From a virus: a stretch of 36,360 bases of DNA. Shown in pieces: positions 20,538-26,677 of the stretch. The notes under the pieces were generated by a model. The model did not search any database. It had not been told where the DNA came from and saw nothing but the letters and a program-made list of their open reading frames with translations. The translations under genes and the position numbers were made by a program. Location: IMG/VR virus record IMGVR_UViG_3300017756_000044, positions 1 to 36,360 of that record. The stretch is one strand, 5' to 3'. Numbering within the stretch: position 1 is the stretch's first letter; each line of letters begins with the position of its first letter.

Positions 20538-20558
20538 TATCCCCTTCTGGTCTACCAT
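20530..20558 (+). promoter_or_regulatory. Promoter with operator-like site before the annealing protein
   Basis: -35 TTGTCT (20530-20535), exactly 17 bases, then TACCAT (20553-20558), 28 bases before ATG 20586. The -35 is identical to that of the minus-arm promoter at 15898. The -10 overlaps TGGTCTACCA (20548-20557), related to the palindromes at 17340 and 17471, so the same regulator could act here. Confidence 0.5.
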
Positions 20559-20585
20559 CTAAACGAACCCACTCATCTTCGCCCT

Positions 20586-21293
20586 ATGACTGAAAACAAC
20601 TCGTGGCTCCCTGACCTTTCTGGCATCATTCAGAAATCTGATGTCTTTAAAAAAGGTTCCGGTTCATACTCTGCTGATTATGTCTCTTGGGCCAGAATTG
20701 CCCACTATCTCCACGTCAACGCCAACGGCTGGGAATTTAATCTCCGCATGACCCCAGACAACACCGGCACGGTCTGGACAGCTCCAGACAACACCGGCTA
20801 TGTCATCGGGTATTTTTCTGGTCCTAATGGAGAGTCAACGGCTGACTTCCCGTTCCCCTGCATGGACAATAGGAACAACCCAATCCCGATTGAAAAGGTT
20901 TCCTGCCGTGTCTTGACTGACACGCACCGCCGCGCGCTATGCGCCTGCGCTGCATTCACGTTTGGCCTGGGCTTTGAGCTTTGGGCAAAGGCCGAAGTTG
21001 CAGACGCGCAAGAGGCAGAACAGCCTGCACCAGCCGCCAAGCCAGCAGCAAAAAGCAAATCAACCCCAGCGTCACAACCTGCAGCCGCAACCCCTACCGC
21101 AGACCAGCCCCTCAGCCACGACGATCGGAAGCTCCTGCTCACCTGTATGCAAGAGCTCGACAAGCCGGCGCTAAACAGCGTCCTAGCTGCATTCCGCAAC
21201 AAATTTGGCCTCGCTCCTGACGCCAAAGTCGCAAACGCTATCACTACTGAAAATCATGCCGTCTTCCTCCGCGAACAACTCGCTCAGCACTAA
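20586..21293 (+). CDS. DUF1071-type single-strand annealing protein
   Basis: 235 residues. The N-terminal domain (1-135) has SADYVSWARIAHYL, then ADFPFPCMDNRNNPIP and RVLTDTHRRALCACAAFTFGL, GFELWAK, the layout of the DUF1071 annealing proteins (Rad52/Sak-like). Residues 140-180 are an Ala/Pro/Lys/Thr-rich linker and the last 55 form a separate helical domain (SHDDRKLLLTCMQELDKPAL), perhaps an SSB or partner binding tail. It would anneal strands produced by the exonuclease at 15911. Family assignment is by eye. Confidence 0.7.
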   Translation: MTENNSWLPDLSGIIQKSDVFKKGSGSYSADYVSWARIAHYLHVNANGWEFNLRMTPDNTGTVWTAPDNTGYVIGYFSGPNGESTADFPFPCMDNRNNPIPIEKVSCRVLTDTHRRALCACAAFTFGLGFELWAKAEVADAQEAEQPAPAAKPAAKSKSTPASQPAAATPTADQPLSHDDRKLLLTCMQELDKPALNSVLAAFRNKFGLAPDAKVANAITTENHAVFLREQLAQH

Positions 21294-21426
21294 TCAGCAC
21301 CTAGCTCAAGCCCTGTACCACCTGCGTGAAATCAATTCTCATGACAACGACTCAAACGCCCTTCTTGCACGGGCAGCAATCCAAATCCTTACAGAAGTTC
21401 CCATTGTTCGGGGTGTGGAACCCTGA
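21256..21426 (+). CDS. Possible small helical protein
   Basis: 56 residues from ATG 21256 (MPSSSANNSLSTNQHLAQAL), with a helix HLREINSHDNDSNALLARAAIQIL. It overlaps the last 38 bases of the annealing-protein gene and about 86 bases of the following gene in other frames. Composition is protein-like but the large overlaps make one of the two questionable. Confidence 0.4.
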   Translation: MPSSSANNSLSTNQHLAQALYHLREINSHDNDSNALLARAAIQILTEVPIVRGVEP

Positions 21427-21607
21427 GGAAGGCTGGCTCATTGACAGCTCAATCCCGGTCGCAGATGGCAGCATCTTATGGACTAAAAACATCTCGCAGG
21501 CCCAGGTTTTCAGAACCGAGGCAAAAGCCCTTTTGGCGACAAAACACCTTCGAGATTTTTCACAGATCATTACTGCCGTAAGACCGCTTGATCATGCCGT
21601 CAGATAA
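21341..21607 (+). CDS. Small protein of unknown function
   Basis: 88 residues from ATG 21341 (MTTTQTPFLHGQQSK); GTG 21326 and GTG 21413 (MWNPEEGWLIDSS) are alternatives. The part from FGVWNPEEGWLIDSSI on, with ISQAQVFRTEAKALLATKH, looks like a real alpha/beta domain. GTG 21413 would almost remove the overlap with the previous gene. No family recognised. Confidence 0.5.
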   Translation: MTTTQTPFLHGQQSKSLQKFPLFGVWNPEEGWLIDSSIPVADGSILWTKNISQAQVFRTEAKALLATKHLRDFSQIITAVRPLDHAVR

Positions 21608-21770
21608 GCTAAAGCAGCGGCAACTTGACGATTTACGCAAAAACCGCCTTTTTCATGTTCGCTTAACAGAAGAGCTTGCTTTAAAACTTCAGCATTACAT
21701 GAAAGATCAAAGCATGAATGCGAACCAAGCTCTCACCGTAATCATCTCCAAATTCTTTCGCAATTATTGA
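21594..21770 (+). CDS. Ribbon-helix-helix protein
   Basis: 58 residues from ATG 21594 (MPSDKLKQRQLDDLRK). A strand (LFHVRLTEEL) followed by two helices (ALKLQHYMKDQ and NANQALTVIISKFF) is the RHH fold. It overlaps the upstream gene by 14 bases and ends 2 bases before SSB. Likely a small transcription repressor for the early arm; at least the third RHH-type sequence in this window. Confidence 0.6.
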   Translation: MPSDKLKQRQLDDLRKNRLFHVRLTEELALKLQHYMKDQSMNANQALTVIISKFFRNY

Positions 21771-21772
21771 CC

Positions 21773-22117
21773 ATGCTTGTTCTCACTATCTCTGGCAACC
21801 TTGGCCGCGATCCTGAACTTAAAACAACTGATCAGTCTCAAGTTGCTTCATTCTCTGTTGGTGTCCGCACCGGCAAAGACGAAACTACATGGGTTAATTG
21901 TTCTGTCTGGGGCAAACGCGCGGAAACTGTAGCGGCTTACTTCAAAAGAGGGAACAAAGTGACCCTTACTGGGTCCGGCAAAATTCGTAATTACGAAAAG
22001 AAGGATGGATCACTTGGCAGCAGCCTTGAAATGAACGTTACTGATTTCACTCTCCCCGCACGGGAAGGAGCAGCAACATCTGCCGCCCCCAGCCATGCAG
22101 AGGAAGTCCCATTCTGA
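21773..22117 (+). CDS. ssb: Single-stranded DNA-binding protein
   Basis: 114 residues from ATG 21773 (MLVLTISGNLGRDPEL); a TTG two codons earlier is also open but overlaps the preceding stop. OB-fold landmarks: ASFSVGVRTG, TTWVNCSVWGKRAETVAAY, FKRGNKVTLTGSGKI, and the strand LEMNVTDFTL. It ends in HAEEVPF, an acidic-hydrophobic tip like the DDIPF tail that recruits partners in bacterial SSB. Shorter than host SSB. Followed at once by a terminator. Confidence 0.9.
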   Translation: MLVLTISGNLGRDPELKTTDQSQVASFSVGVRTGKDETTWVNCSVWGKRAETVAAYFKRGNKVTLTGSGKIRNYEKKDGSLGSSLEMNVTDFTLPAREGAATSAAPSHAEEVPF

Positions 22118-22126
22118 TTGACTAAT

Positions 22127-22148
22127 AGGGCCTCGGCCCTTTTTTTTT
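22127..22148 (+). terminator. Strong intrinsic terminator between SSB and sigma factor
   Basis: AGGGC-CTCG-GCCCT followed by nine T residues. It ends 3 bases before the ATG of the sigma factor (22152), so there is no room for a promoter or ribosome site after it. Early transcripts should mostly stop here. Confidence 0.85.
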
Positions 22149-22151
22149 GCC

Positions 22152-23039
22152 ATGACTGACGAATCCCGTTACCTCAACGAACTGTCTAGGTTCCCGCTGC
22201 TGACCGCAAGCCAAGAAATCCAGCTAGGTAGGCAGGTGAAAAAATATGTCGAGCTTAAGGACTTGCCTAAAGATCAACTGGATGACATCCAGAAACGACA
22301 GATTAAGACTGGCCTTAGGGCCAAGGACAAGCTAATCAAAAGCAACATGAAGCTAGTAGCAAGTGTTGCAAGGAAAATGCTGGCCAAGGCAAACCCCAAA
22401 ACCCTGACTTTTTCTGATTTGCTGCAAGAAGGAGCGATTGGGTTGAGTAGAGCGGCAGAACTGTTTGACCCTGAAAGAGGCTATAAATTCAGCACATATT
22501 CATATTGGTGGATTCGGCAATCCATCAGCCGTGCAATTTATGGAACTGACAGGATGATTCGCGTACCTGACTCAATGCTAAATCGATTCATAAAAGCACA
22601 AAGGATCTTAAAAGATTTTCACTTTGAAAATGGGCATTCACCTTCTATTGAGCAAATCACCGAGCTAACAGGATTACAGCCAGGTGATTTTCAGTTAATG
22701 GCGCAGTCATATCATCATAAATCGTCTGATGATCCGATTTTTGGGAGCGATCAAGGGGTATCAATTATTGAAGCATTTTCTAGCGATAATCCTAGAGCTG
22801 GAGATTGCTTCGAGACAGACCTAGAAGTAAATGAACAAATCGAAAAAATACGCGCTGCAATGCTAAGGCTTGACGATGAAAGTCAGCAAATAATACGCGA
22901 TTATTTCGGCCTGGACAATAGCGAAGAGAAGAATCTTTCCCGGCTTGCGAAAGAGAAAGGAACTTGCCGGGAGAGCGTTAGATTGAAAAAAGATAAGGCG
23001 TTGATAAAACTTAAAAGCTATATTAATTTCAGCTGTTGA
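22152..23039 (+). CDS. Phage-encoded sigma-70 factor, cyanobacterial group 1/2 type
   Basis: 295 residues with all main sigma regions: 1.2 (YLNELSRFPLLTASQEIQLG, 7-26), 2.1-2.4 (NMKLVASVARKM at 65; DLLQEGAIGLSRAAELFDPE at 89; KFSTYSYWWIRQSISRAI at 112), 3 (RMIRVPDSMLNRF at 134; PSIEQITELTGL at 164), 4 (LRLDDESQQIIRDYFGLD at 239; RLAKEKGTCRESVRLKKDKA at 264). Regions 2.3 and 2.4 are nearly textbook, so it should bind host core polymerase and a -10 element. Region 4 is more divergent, suggesting a different -35. The start lies directly behind an intrinsic terminator. It would act as late-gene switch. The end overlaps the convergent gene by 11 bases. Confidence 0.92.
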   Translation: MTDESRYLNELSRFPLLTASQEIQLGRQVKKYVELKDLPKDQLDDIQKRQIKTGLRAKDKLIKSNMKLVASVARKMLAKANPKTLTFSDLLQEGAIGLSRAAELFDPERGYKFSTYSYWWIRQSISRAIYGTDRMIRVPDSMLNRFIKAQRILKDFHFENGHSPSIEQITELTGLQPGDFQLMAQSYHHKSSDDPIFGSDQGVSIIEAFSSDNPRAGDCFETDLEVNEQIEKIRAAMLRLDDESQQIIRDYFGLDNSEEKNLSRLAKEKGTCRESVRLKKDKALIKLKSYINFSC

Positions 23040-23247
23040 AATCTTCTAGTTTTATTTCTAGATTTAAAATGTGTTCAACAGCTTGTAGCATCACTTGCTC
23101 CTTCTCCGCCAATGTTCTGACCAGTTGGCTGCAAAGCTTCCTGACTTCTGCCTCAGTGCCTTGGGTTAAAACGGATCGTGCATGACGTTCAACCTCTATC
23201 TGTTTCTCTAGACTGATTGATGGCACTAGCCAATGAGCAAACGCCAT
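23029..23247 (-). CDS. NblA-like small protein (possible phycobilisome degradation factor)
   Basis: 72 residues from ATG 23247, or 65 from GTG 23226 (MPSISLEKQIEVERHARSV). Two helices: ISLEKQIEVERHARSVL and EAEVRKLCSQLVRTLAEKEQ, then MLQAVEHILNLE. The spacing LEKQ...V.....E.RKL...LVR...EKEQ...QAVEH resembles NblA (LxxExxFxL...V....REDLxxLFxxVxRxxxxxE), the adaptor that triggers phycobilisome breakdown in cyanobacteria and is known in some freshwater cyanophages. The similarity is by eye and short; it may be only a two-helix protein. Last gene of the late minus arm, convergent with the sigma factor. Confidence 0.4.
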   Translation of the reverse strand: MAFAHWLVPSISLEKQIEVERHARSVLTQGTEAEVRKLCSQLVRTLAEKEQVMLQAVEHILNLEIKLEDFNS

Positions 23248-23433
23248 ATTTCTGAATGCATTTCACCCATGATAAGAAGCATCTGGCCGCCAACAATGCA
23301 ACAGGTCGAAACCACCGTTGGCACGATCTGGCGCGTAACGTTTGCTGGCATCACCCGTGAGCACCAGCAAAAATGGCAGGCCGAAATCTACTATCAGCAG
23401 GCAAAGGACGCTTACAACGGGATGTTCAAGTGA
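23233..23433 (+). CDS. Possible small plus-strand protein
   Basis: 66 residues from ATG 23233 (MSKRHISECISPMIRS), or 45 from ATG 23299 (MQQVETTVGTIWRVTFAGIT). The C-terminal half (REHQQKWQAEIYYQQAKDAY) looks protein-like. Its start faces the NblA-like gene and its end overlaps the HNH gene by 8 bases. No promoter seen. It fills a 178-base gap with no good minus-strand ORF. Confidence 0.4.
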   Translation: MSKRHISECISPMIRSIWPPTMQQVETTVGTIWRVTFAGITREHQQKWQAEIYYQQAKDAYNGMFK

Positions 23434-23728
23434 TCCAGCGTTCGATCCTGGCCTCACGATCCGCCGACCAAAACGGCTGACACCTAAACCACTCACGCCA
23501 CGGCTGAGCCCCCTTCTGACCGTTGCATCGCGAACAGCAGGCTACAAGGTTTCCGGGGATTGTCTGGCCGCCGGCTGCCTTTGGGCGCACATGATCTAAC
23601 GTCGTGTTCCCCGTGGTGAGCTCACCGCCGCAATAAGCACACATATGATCAAAAGCCTCAAGAATGCTGCGCCTAAACCTGGCCTGAGCTGATTTTTTGG
23701 GGATCAGCTCGGCGCCATCGATGAACAC
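23426..23728 (-). CDS. HNH endonuclease
   Basis: 100 residues from GTG 23728. Zinc-binding Cys30-x2-Cys33 (CAYCGG), the catalytic Asp45-His46 (TLDHVRPKAAGG), Asn60 (IPGNLVACC) and Cys65-x2-Cys68 (CSRCNGQKG) make a standard HNH nuclease. In HK97-like phages such a protein aids terminase at cohesive ends, but here it lies after the endolysin, so it may instead be a free-standing homing or host-DNA nuclease. Starts 2 bases after the endolysin stop. Confidence 0.82.
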   Translation of the reverse strand: MFIDGAELIPKKSAQARFRRSILEAFDHMCAYCGGELTTGNTTLDHVRPKAAGGQTIPGNLVACCSRCNGQKGAQPWREWFRCQPFWSADREARIERWIT

Positions 23729-24799
23729 TCAGTAATCCCACCGGACCCACAGCCCCCCTTCTCTGCGCCCTAAATGTATGAAACCCCTTGATGCGGCACG
23801 GCCAACACTATGGGGCCAATGCTCCTCGCAGTACGCCTGGACCGCCCAGATGTCCTCCCCTTTCACGTAGAAGTCCACGGCTCCAACGCCTTTTTGATCG
23901 TATAGATGCTCGCTGCGGAATGCACCGCCAACCTCGCGATTAATTGCCGGGGGTCTGTAGCCAGATGTGACGATGACCGGCTTGCCGCCAAATTTGACGC
24001 GAACACGCTCAAGGAATGCCGCCAGCTCAGCGGCCATATCAACCTGATGTTGATGCTCAAAACGCCTGGCCTCTTGACCCAGCGCAAATTCACCCAGCGT
24101 GATATGTGGGGTCAGCCGGGTGCTAAACGGTGACTCAGGCCGGATCGTTGCAGGTTCTGGCGCTGCGGCTTGTTCACCGGCCCACAGCTGGCCCTCGGCT
24201 TTCCGGCGGCGGGTTAGGCCAGCCTCAAAATTACTCCCAGGACTGCAGTAGAGCAGCATCGCGTCAGGAACAGCCTGCCAGTCTTTCGCACGAAGCGCGG
24301 AGCTAATCGTTTCAAATCCCTCTGCGCCCATAAACCCAGCGCCCAGGTTGAAGGCAAAGCTGACCAGCGCCGATTGCTGATGCTCCTTCATTGCTGACCA
24401 GTAGGGGATTGAACCAGCTAATGCCGAGACGATGCCATCAATCGTTTTTTGCAAAAGCGCATCGCCGTTCTCCTGGCTGATCCAATCACCAGGAATTACC
24501 GGCGAGCCATCAGCCGTTGTCGTGTTCCCCCACCCAATCGACCACACCCCAGCAGGGCAGAGGTAAGCATCAGGGTGAAAACCTTCAAATCGTTTTATGA
24601 GTTCAATCCCAGCCCGATAGTCTCGTTGTTCACCTGATTGGCTCCATGTTGCAAACCAGCCCCGATCGCGACGCATCGCGATGTCATAGCCATTTTTGCT
24701 TAGATCCGCCTCTAACTCTTGAATTGCTGCGGCTTGATGAGGCAGCGCTTTGTAGTAACGGAAAAGCTGCTCAAGCGTGATCGGCTTACTGTTCGTCAT
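23729..24799 (-). CDS. Two-domain endolysin: GH24 lysozyme plus M15 peptidase
   Basis: 356 residues. Domain 1 (about 62-208): IELIKRFEGFHPDAYLCPAG, catalytic Glu72 with Cys81 at the second position and Ser87 where T4 lysozyme has Thr26, then SIGWGNT; FAFNLGAGFM and EGLTRRRKAEGQLW-type end (here AGLTRRRKAEGQLW). Domain 2 (about 228-356): ITLGEFAL, VTSGYRPPAINREVGG, zinc ligands His298 and Asp309 (AVDFYV) and His342 (GFIHLGRR), a peptidase M15 carboxypeptidase-like fold. Glycan and peptide cross-links would both be cut. No signal peptide; release needs a holin. Residues 1-60 are an extra helical region. Confidence 0.88.
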   Translation of the reverse strand: MTNSKPITLEQLFRYYKALPHQAAAIQELEADLSKNGYDIAMRRDRGWFATWSQSGEQRDYRAGIELIKRFEGFHPDAYLCPAGVWSIGWGNTTTADGSPVIPGDWISQENGDALLQKTIDGIVSALAGSIPYWSAMKEHQQSALVSFAFNLGAGFMGAEGFETISSALRAKDWQAVPDAMLLYCSPGSNFEAGLTRRRKAEGQLWAGEQAAAPEPATIRPESPFSTRLTPHITLGEFALGQEARRFEHQHQVDMAAELAAFLERVRVKFGGKPVIVTSGYRPPAINREVGGAFRSEHLYDQKGVGAVDFYVKGEDIWAVQAYCEEHWPHSVGRAASRGFIHLGRREGGLWVRWDY

Positions 24800-25007
24800 G
24801 CCATGGCGCTCTAATGTGCAGGTCGTCTATTTTGATTGGTGGAGGAGTTGCCGGTGGCTGAGACTCATGCCAACGTTCAATCTCAACATCGATTCGAGGT
24901 TTTAATGTTGCCTCGAATTTGCGGCGCTGAATCTCGCGCTTCAAGCCCTCAAATGGTGATCGCGTCGAGAACCTAAGCAGCCACCGCCCGTCAGCAGGGA
25001 TCAGCGC
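24786..25007 (-). CDS. Downstream ORF reachable by -1 frameshift
   Basis: From the slip site to TAA 24786 this frame encodes 73 residues (ALIPADGRWLLRFSTRSP, then FEGLKREIQRRKFEATLK and DVEIERWHESQPP...APWHDEQ), clearly protein-like. No ATG, GTG or TTG precedes it; the nearest rare start is CTG, which overlaps the stop of the upstream gene as CTGA. A -1 slip on A_AAA_AAG at 25013-25007 would fuse it to the 49-residue membrane protein, giving about 121 residues. The stop overlaps the endolysin start by 14 bases. Confidence 0.55.
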   Translation of the reverse strand, partial: ALIPADGRWLLRFSTRSPFEGLKREIQRRKFEATLKPRIDVEIERWHESQPPATPPPIKIDDLHIRAPWHDEQ

Positions 25008-25150
25008 TTTTTTTCTTTTAACGACGCGAGTGCATGGAAGATAAGCTGCACCAGGCTGTTTTCACGCAAGGGGGATAGCGCGATCACCTCAGATGCCGCA
25101 GCAATCACAATCCAAGTGATCGGTGAAGCCAGGATTTCCTCGAAGTTCAT
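25001..25150 (-). CDS. Small membrane protein (49 aa), holin-like candidate
   Basis: ATG 25150, MNFEEILASPITWIVIAAAS then EVIALSPLRENSLVQLI and a basic end KEKKR. One membrane segment (about 10-28) and an amphipathic helix. It lies two genes upstream of the endolysin with another TM protein before it, so a role in lysis is plausible. Its last codons form the slippery heptamer A AAA AAG followed by CGC TGA. Confidence 0.6.
   Translation of the reverse strand: MNFEEILASPITWIVIAAASEVIALSPLRENSLVQLIFHALASLKEKKR
25007..25013 (-). promoter_or_regulatory. Slippery heptamer A_AAA_AAG
   Basis: Minus-strand codons GAA AAA AAG CGC TGA put the heptamer in the correct register for a -1 slip just before the stop. 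The -1 frame then reads GCG CTG ATC into a 73-residue ORF. No strong downstream pseudoknot was seen; only a short CCC/GGG hairpin. Confidence 0.5.
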
Positions 25151-25173
25151 GGGGTTTGGAGCTTTTTCTTATA

Positions 25174-25446
25174 CTAGCCCTGTGGGTTCTTGTATTCCAG
25201 AACGGTAATTCGGTTACCGTAATCGTTTAAGCGTTCGTAAATTTCGCGGCGGTCAGCAGTAGCCTGAGCTTTTTCTGCTTTCATGTCTTGGTGTAAATCC
25301 TCAAGTTTGGTGGCAATCGATTCAACCCCTGCACTAAGGCGAATGACCGCTTCACGGCTTTCGCTGGTTCGCCTAGTAAACCCAGAGACACTCATCCCAG
25401 CTATACCAAGGGACGCGCCTAGGATTGCAGCGTAAATTTCAATCAC
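25174..25446 (-). CDS. Small membrane-anchored coiled-coil protein
   Basis: 90 residues. An N-terminal membrane segment (IYAAILGASLGIAGMSVSGF, 4-23) is followed by a helical heptad region (AGVESIATKLEDLHQDMKAE, then EIYERLNDYGNRITVLEYK). That is the build of phage lysis accessory or holin-like proteins, though no family could be named. ATG start at 25446; lies 14 bases after the 44-residue gene. Its neighbours are the tail and lysis genes. Confidence 0.65.
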   Translation of the reverse strand: MIEIYAAILGASLGIAGMSVSGFTRRTSESREAVIRLSAGVESIATKLEDLHQDMKAEKAQATADRREIYERLNDYGNRITVLEYKNPQG

Positions 25447-25460
25447 GAATCCTAGCCTTG

Positions 25461-25595
25461 TTATTTCAAGTCTAAAGGGTCTGGCCTACCAGATAAAATC
25501 GCCACTGCACGCTTATAAAACATGCAGTCGGTCTTGCCAGCCTTTTCAAGGGCTTGCTTGACTCGCTGCCAGTTTTCCAACGTGCGGGCATCCAT
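25461..25595 (-). CDS. Small soluble protein (44 aa)
   Basis: ATG 25595, MDARTLENWQRVKQALEKAG then TDCMFYKRAVAILSGR. A two-helix protein. It starts 3 bases after the LamG-like gene stop. The sequence is protein-like on every codon and fits the tight packing. Unknown function. Confidence 0.6.
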   Translation of the reverse strand: MDARTLENWQRVKQALEKAGKTDCMFYKRAVAILSGRPDPLDLK

Positions 25596-25598
25596 CGG

Positions 25599-26672
25599 TT
25601 AGCTAAAACGACCGTTTCCACGCGCCCAGTCGGCGGCCCAAACCTGTTCGGGAGTACGGCCTGAGCGGGTGTTGTCTTCGATGTAAAGACGGTACAGCTT
25701 GTGATCGCTTCCCCACCATCCACTTTCAGATGAGCTGAAAGCATCGCCGCCAAAACCCATGACGGCGTAAGGGGTTCTCACGCCTTGAGCACTGCCATTA
25801 TTCGAGACCCCTTGGCCTAGATCAATACCGTGGGCCTGCTGATCCCATGCGGCAACAGTTTTTGTGCCAACTGTTCCATCATCAATTAACCACTTTTCAC
25901 GCCATAGGGACGCTGAGGCATCCCAATACCAGCTGTAGCCGATACGGTAAATCGTCGCTGCCGATGGGCTGGCCAGCAGCGTTTGCGAGTTTGTGACATA
26001 GCTATTACTCGAACCGCTTGTGCGGAAATCCGCAAACGCCCCTGTCTGGTCCCGCCTGACACTAATCCCAGCAGAACTGGCTGTGAGGCCGAAACCTGGA
26101 TAGCCCGGTGCGCCTGGGGGTGTGCTTGTTAAATTTCGATTGAACAGCGCACTTTTGCTGCTGCTGCCTAATTTCACCCATAGGCTCACCGTGTAACCAT
26201 GCGATGGGTCATCGATGGGATAAAGACCATCTCGCTCTGATTCGATGTACCGCAACCGCTTAGAGCCGTCCGTGTTTGCACTGAGCCCAGCAAATGTCCC
26301 GTTGGGATGATCGGGCTGGTCAGGAAACCAGAAATAAGGCGCAGCTCCACCTGCATAACCGATGCCTGCTCGATAAATGCCCGCCGCATCCTCCATATCA
26401 GCCGGAACCCCGCTCGCGCCGGGGCCTTTGTCGCGCAGTACATGATCCCCAATCAGAACCCCAGTCGTGGCGATGCCATCGTCTGTTAGTGAATACAATG
26501 CAGCATTATATGCGTTGGCTGTGGCAGCGTTACTAATGAGGCCGGAAATACTGTAACTATTGGCAGCATCGATCAGGTATCTGCCACCAACATTTGGCAG
26601 CACTGGATCACGTTTCAGAAGCGGCAAGGTGGTATCGGTGAAAGCGGTGCTAAGCCGTGTGATGAGGGTCAT
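25599..26672 (-). CDS. Tail protein with LamG/concanavalin-like domain
   Basis: 357 residues. The N-terminal 140 are unknown (LIDAANSYSISGLISNAATA). From about 150 (DPSHGYTVSLWVKLGSSSKS, then ALFNRNL; YPGFGLTASSAGISVRRD; YRIGYSWYWDASASLWREKW; HKLYRLYIEDNTR) the pattern is a LamG-like jelly roll, commonly used to bind sugars. It follows the large fibre gene (5 bases after its stop), so it is likely a host-binding tail fibre or tip subunit. Confidence 0.72.
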   Translation of the reverse strand: MTLITRLSTAFTDTTLPLLKRDPVLPNVGGRYLIDAANSYSISGLISNAATANAYNAALYSLTDDGIATTGVLIGDHVLRDKGPGASGVPADMEDAAGIYRAGIGYAGGAAPYFWFPDQPDHPNGTFAGLSANTDGSKRLRYIESERDGLYPIDDPSHGYTVSLWVKLGSSSKSALFNRNLTSTPPGAPGYPGFGLTASSAGISVRRDQTGAFADFRTSGSSNSYVTNSQTLLASPSAATIYRIGYSWYWDASASLWREKWLIDDGTVGTKTVAAWDQQAHGIDLGQGVSNNGSAQGVRTPYAVMGFGGDAFSSSESGWWGSDHKLYRLYIEDNTRSGRTPEQVWAADWARGNGRFS

Positions 26673-26677
26673 GAGGA

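Noticed and set aside
20798-21244. 148-codon minus-strand ORF
   Set aside because: Shadow of the annealing protein gene, with its Ala/Pro-rich linker.
23263-23496. 77-codon minus-strand ORF with a hydrophobic stretch
   Set aside because: Overlaps the HNH catalytic region in another frame and the more protein-like plus ORF at 23233.
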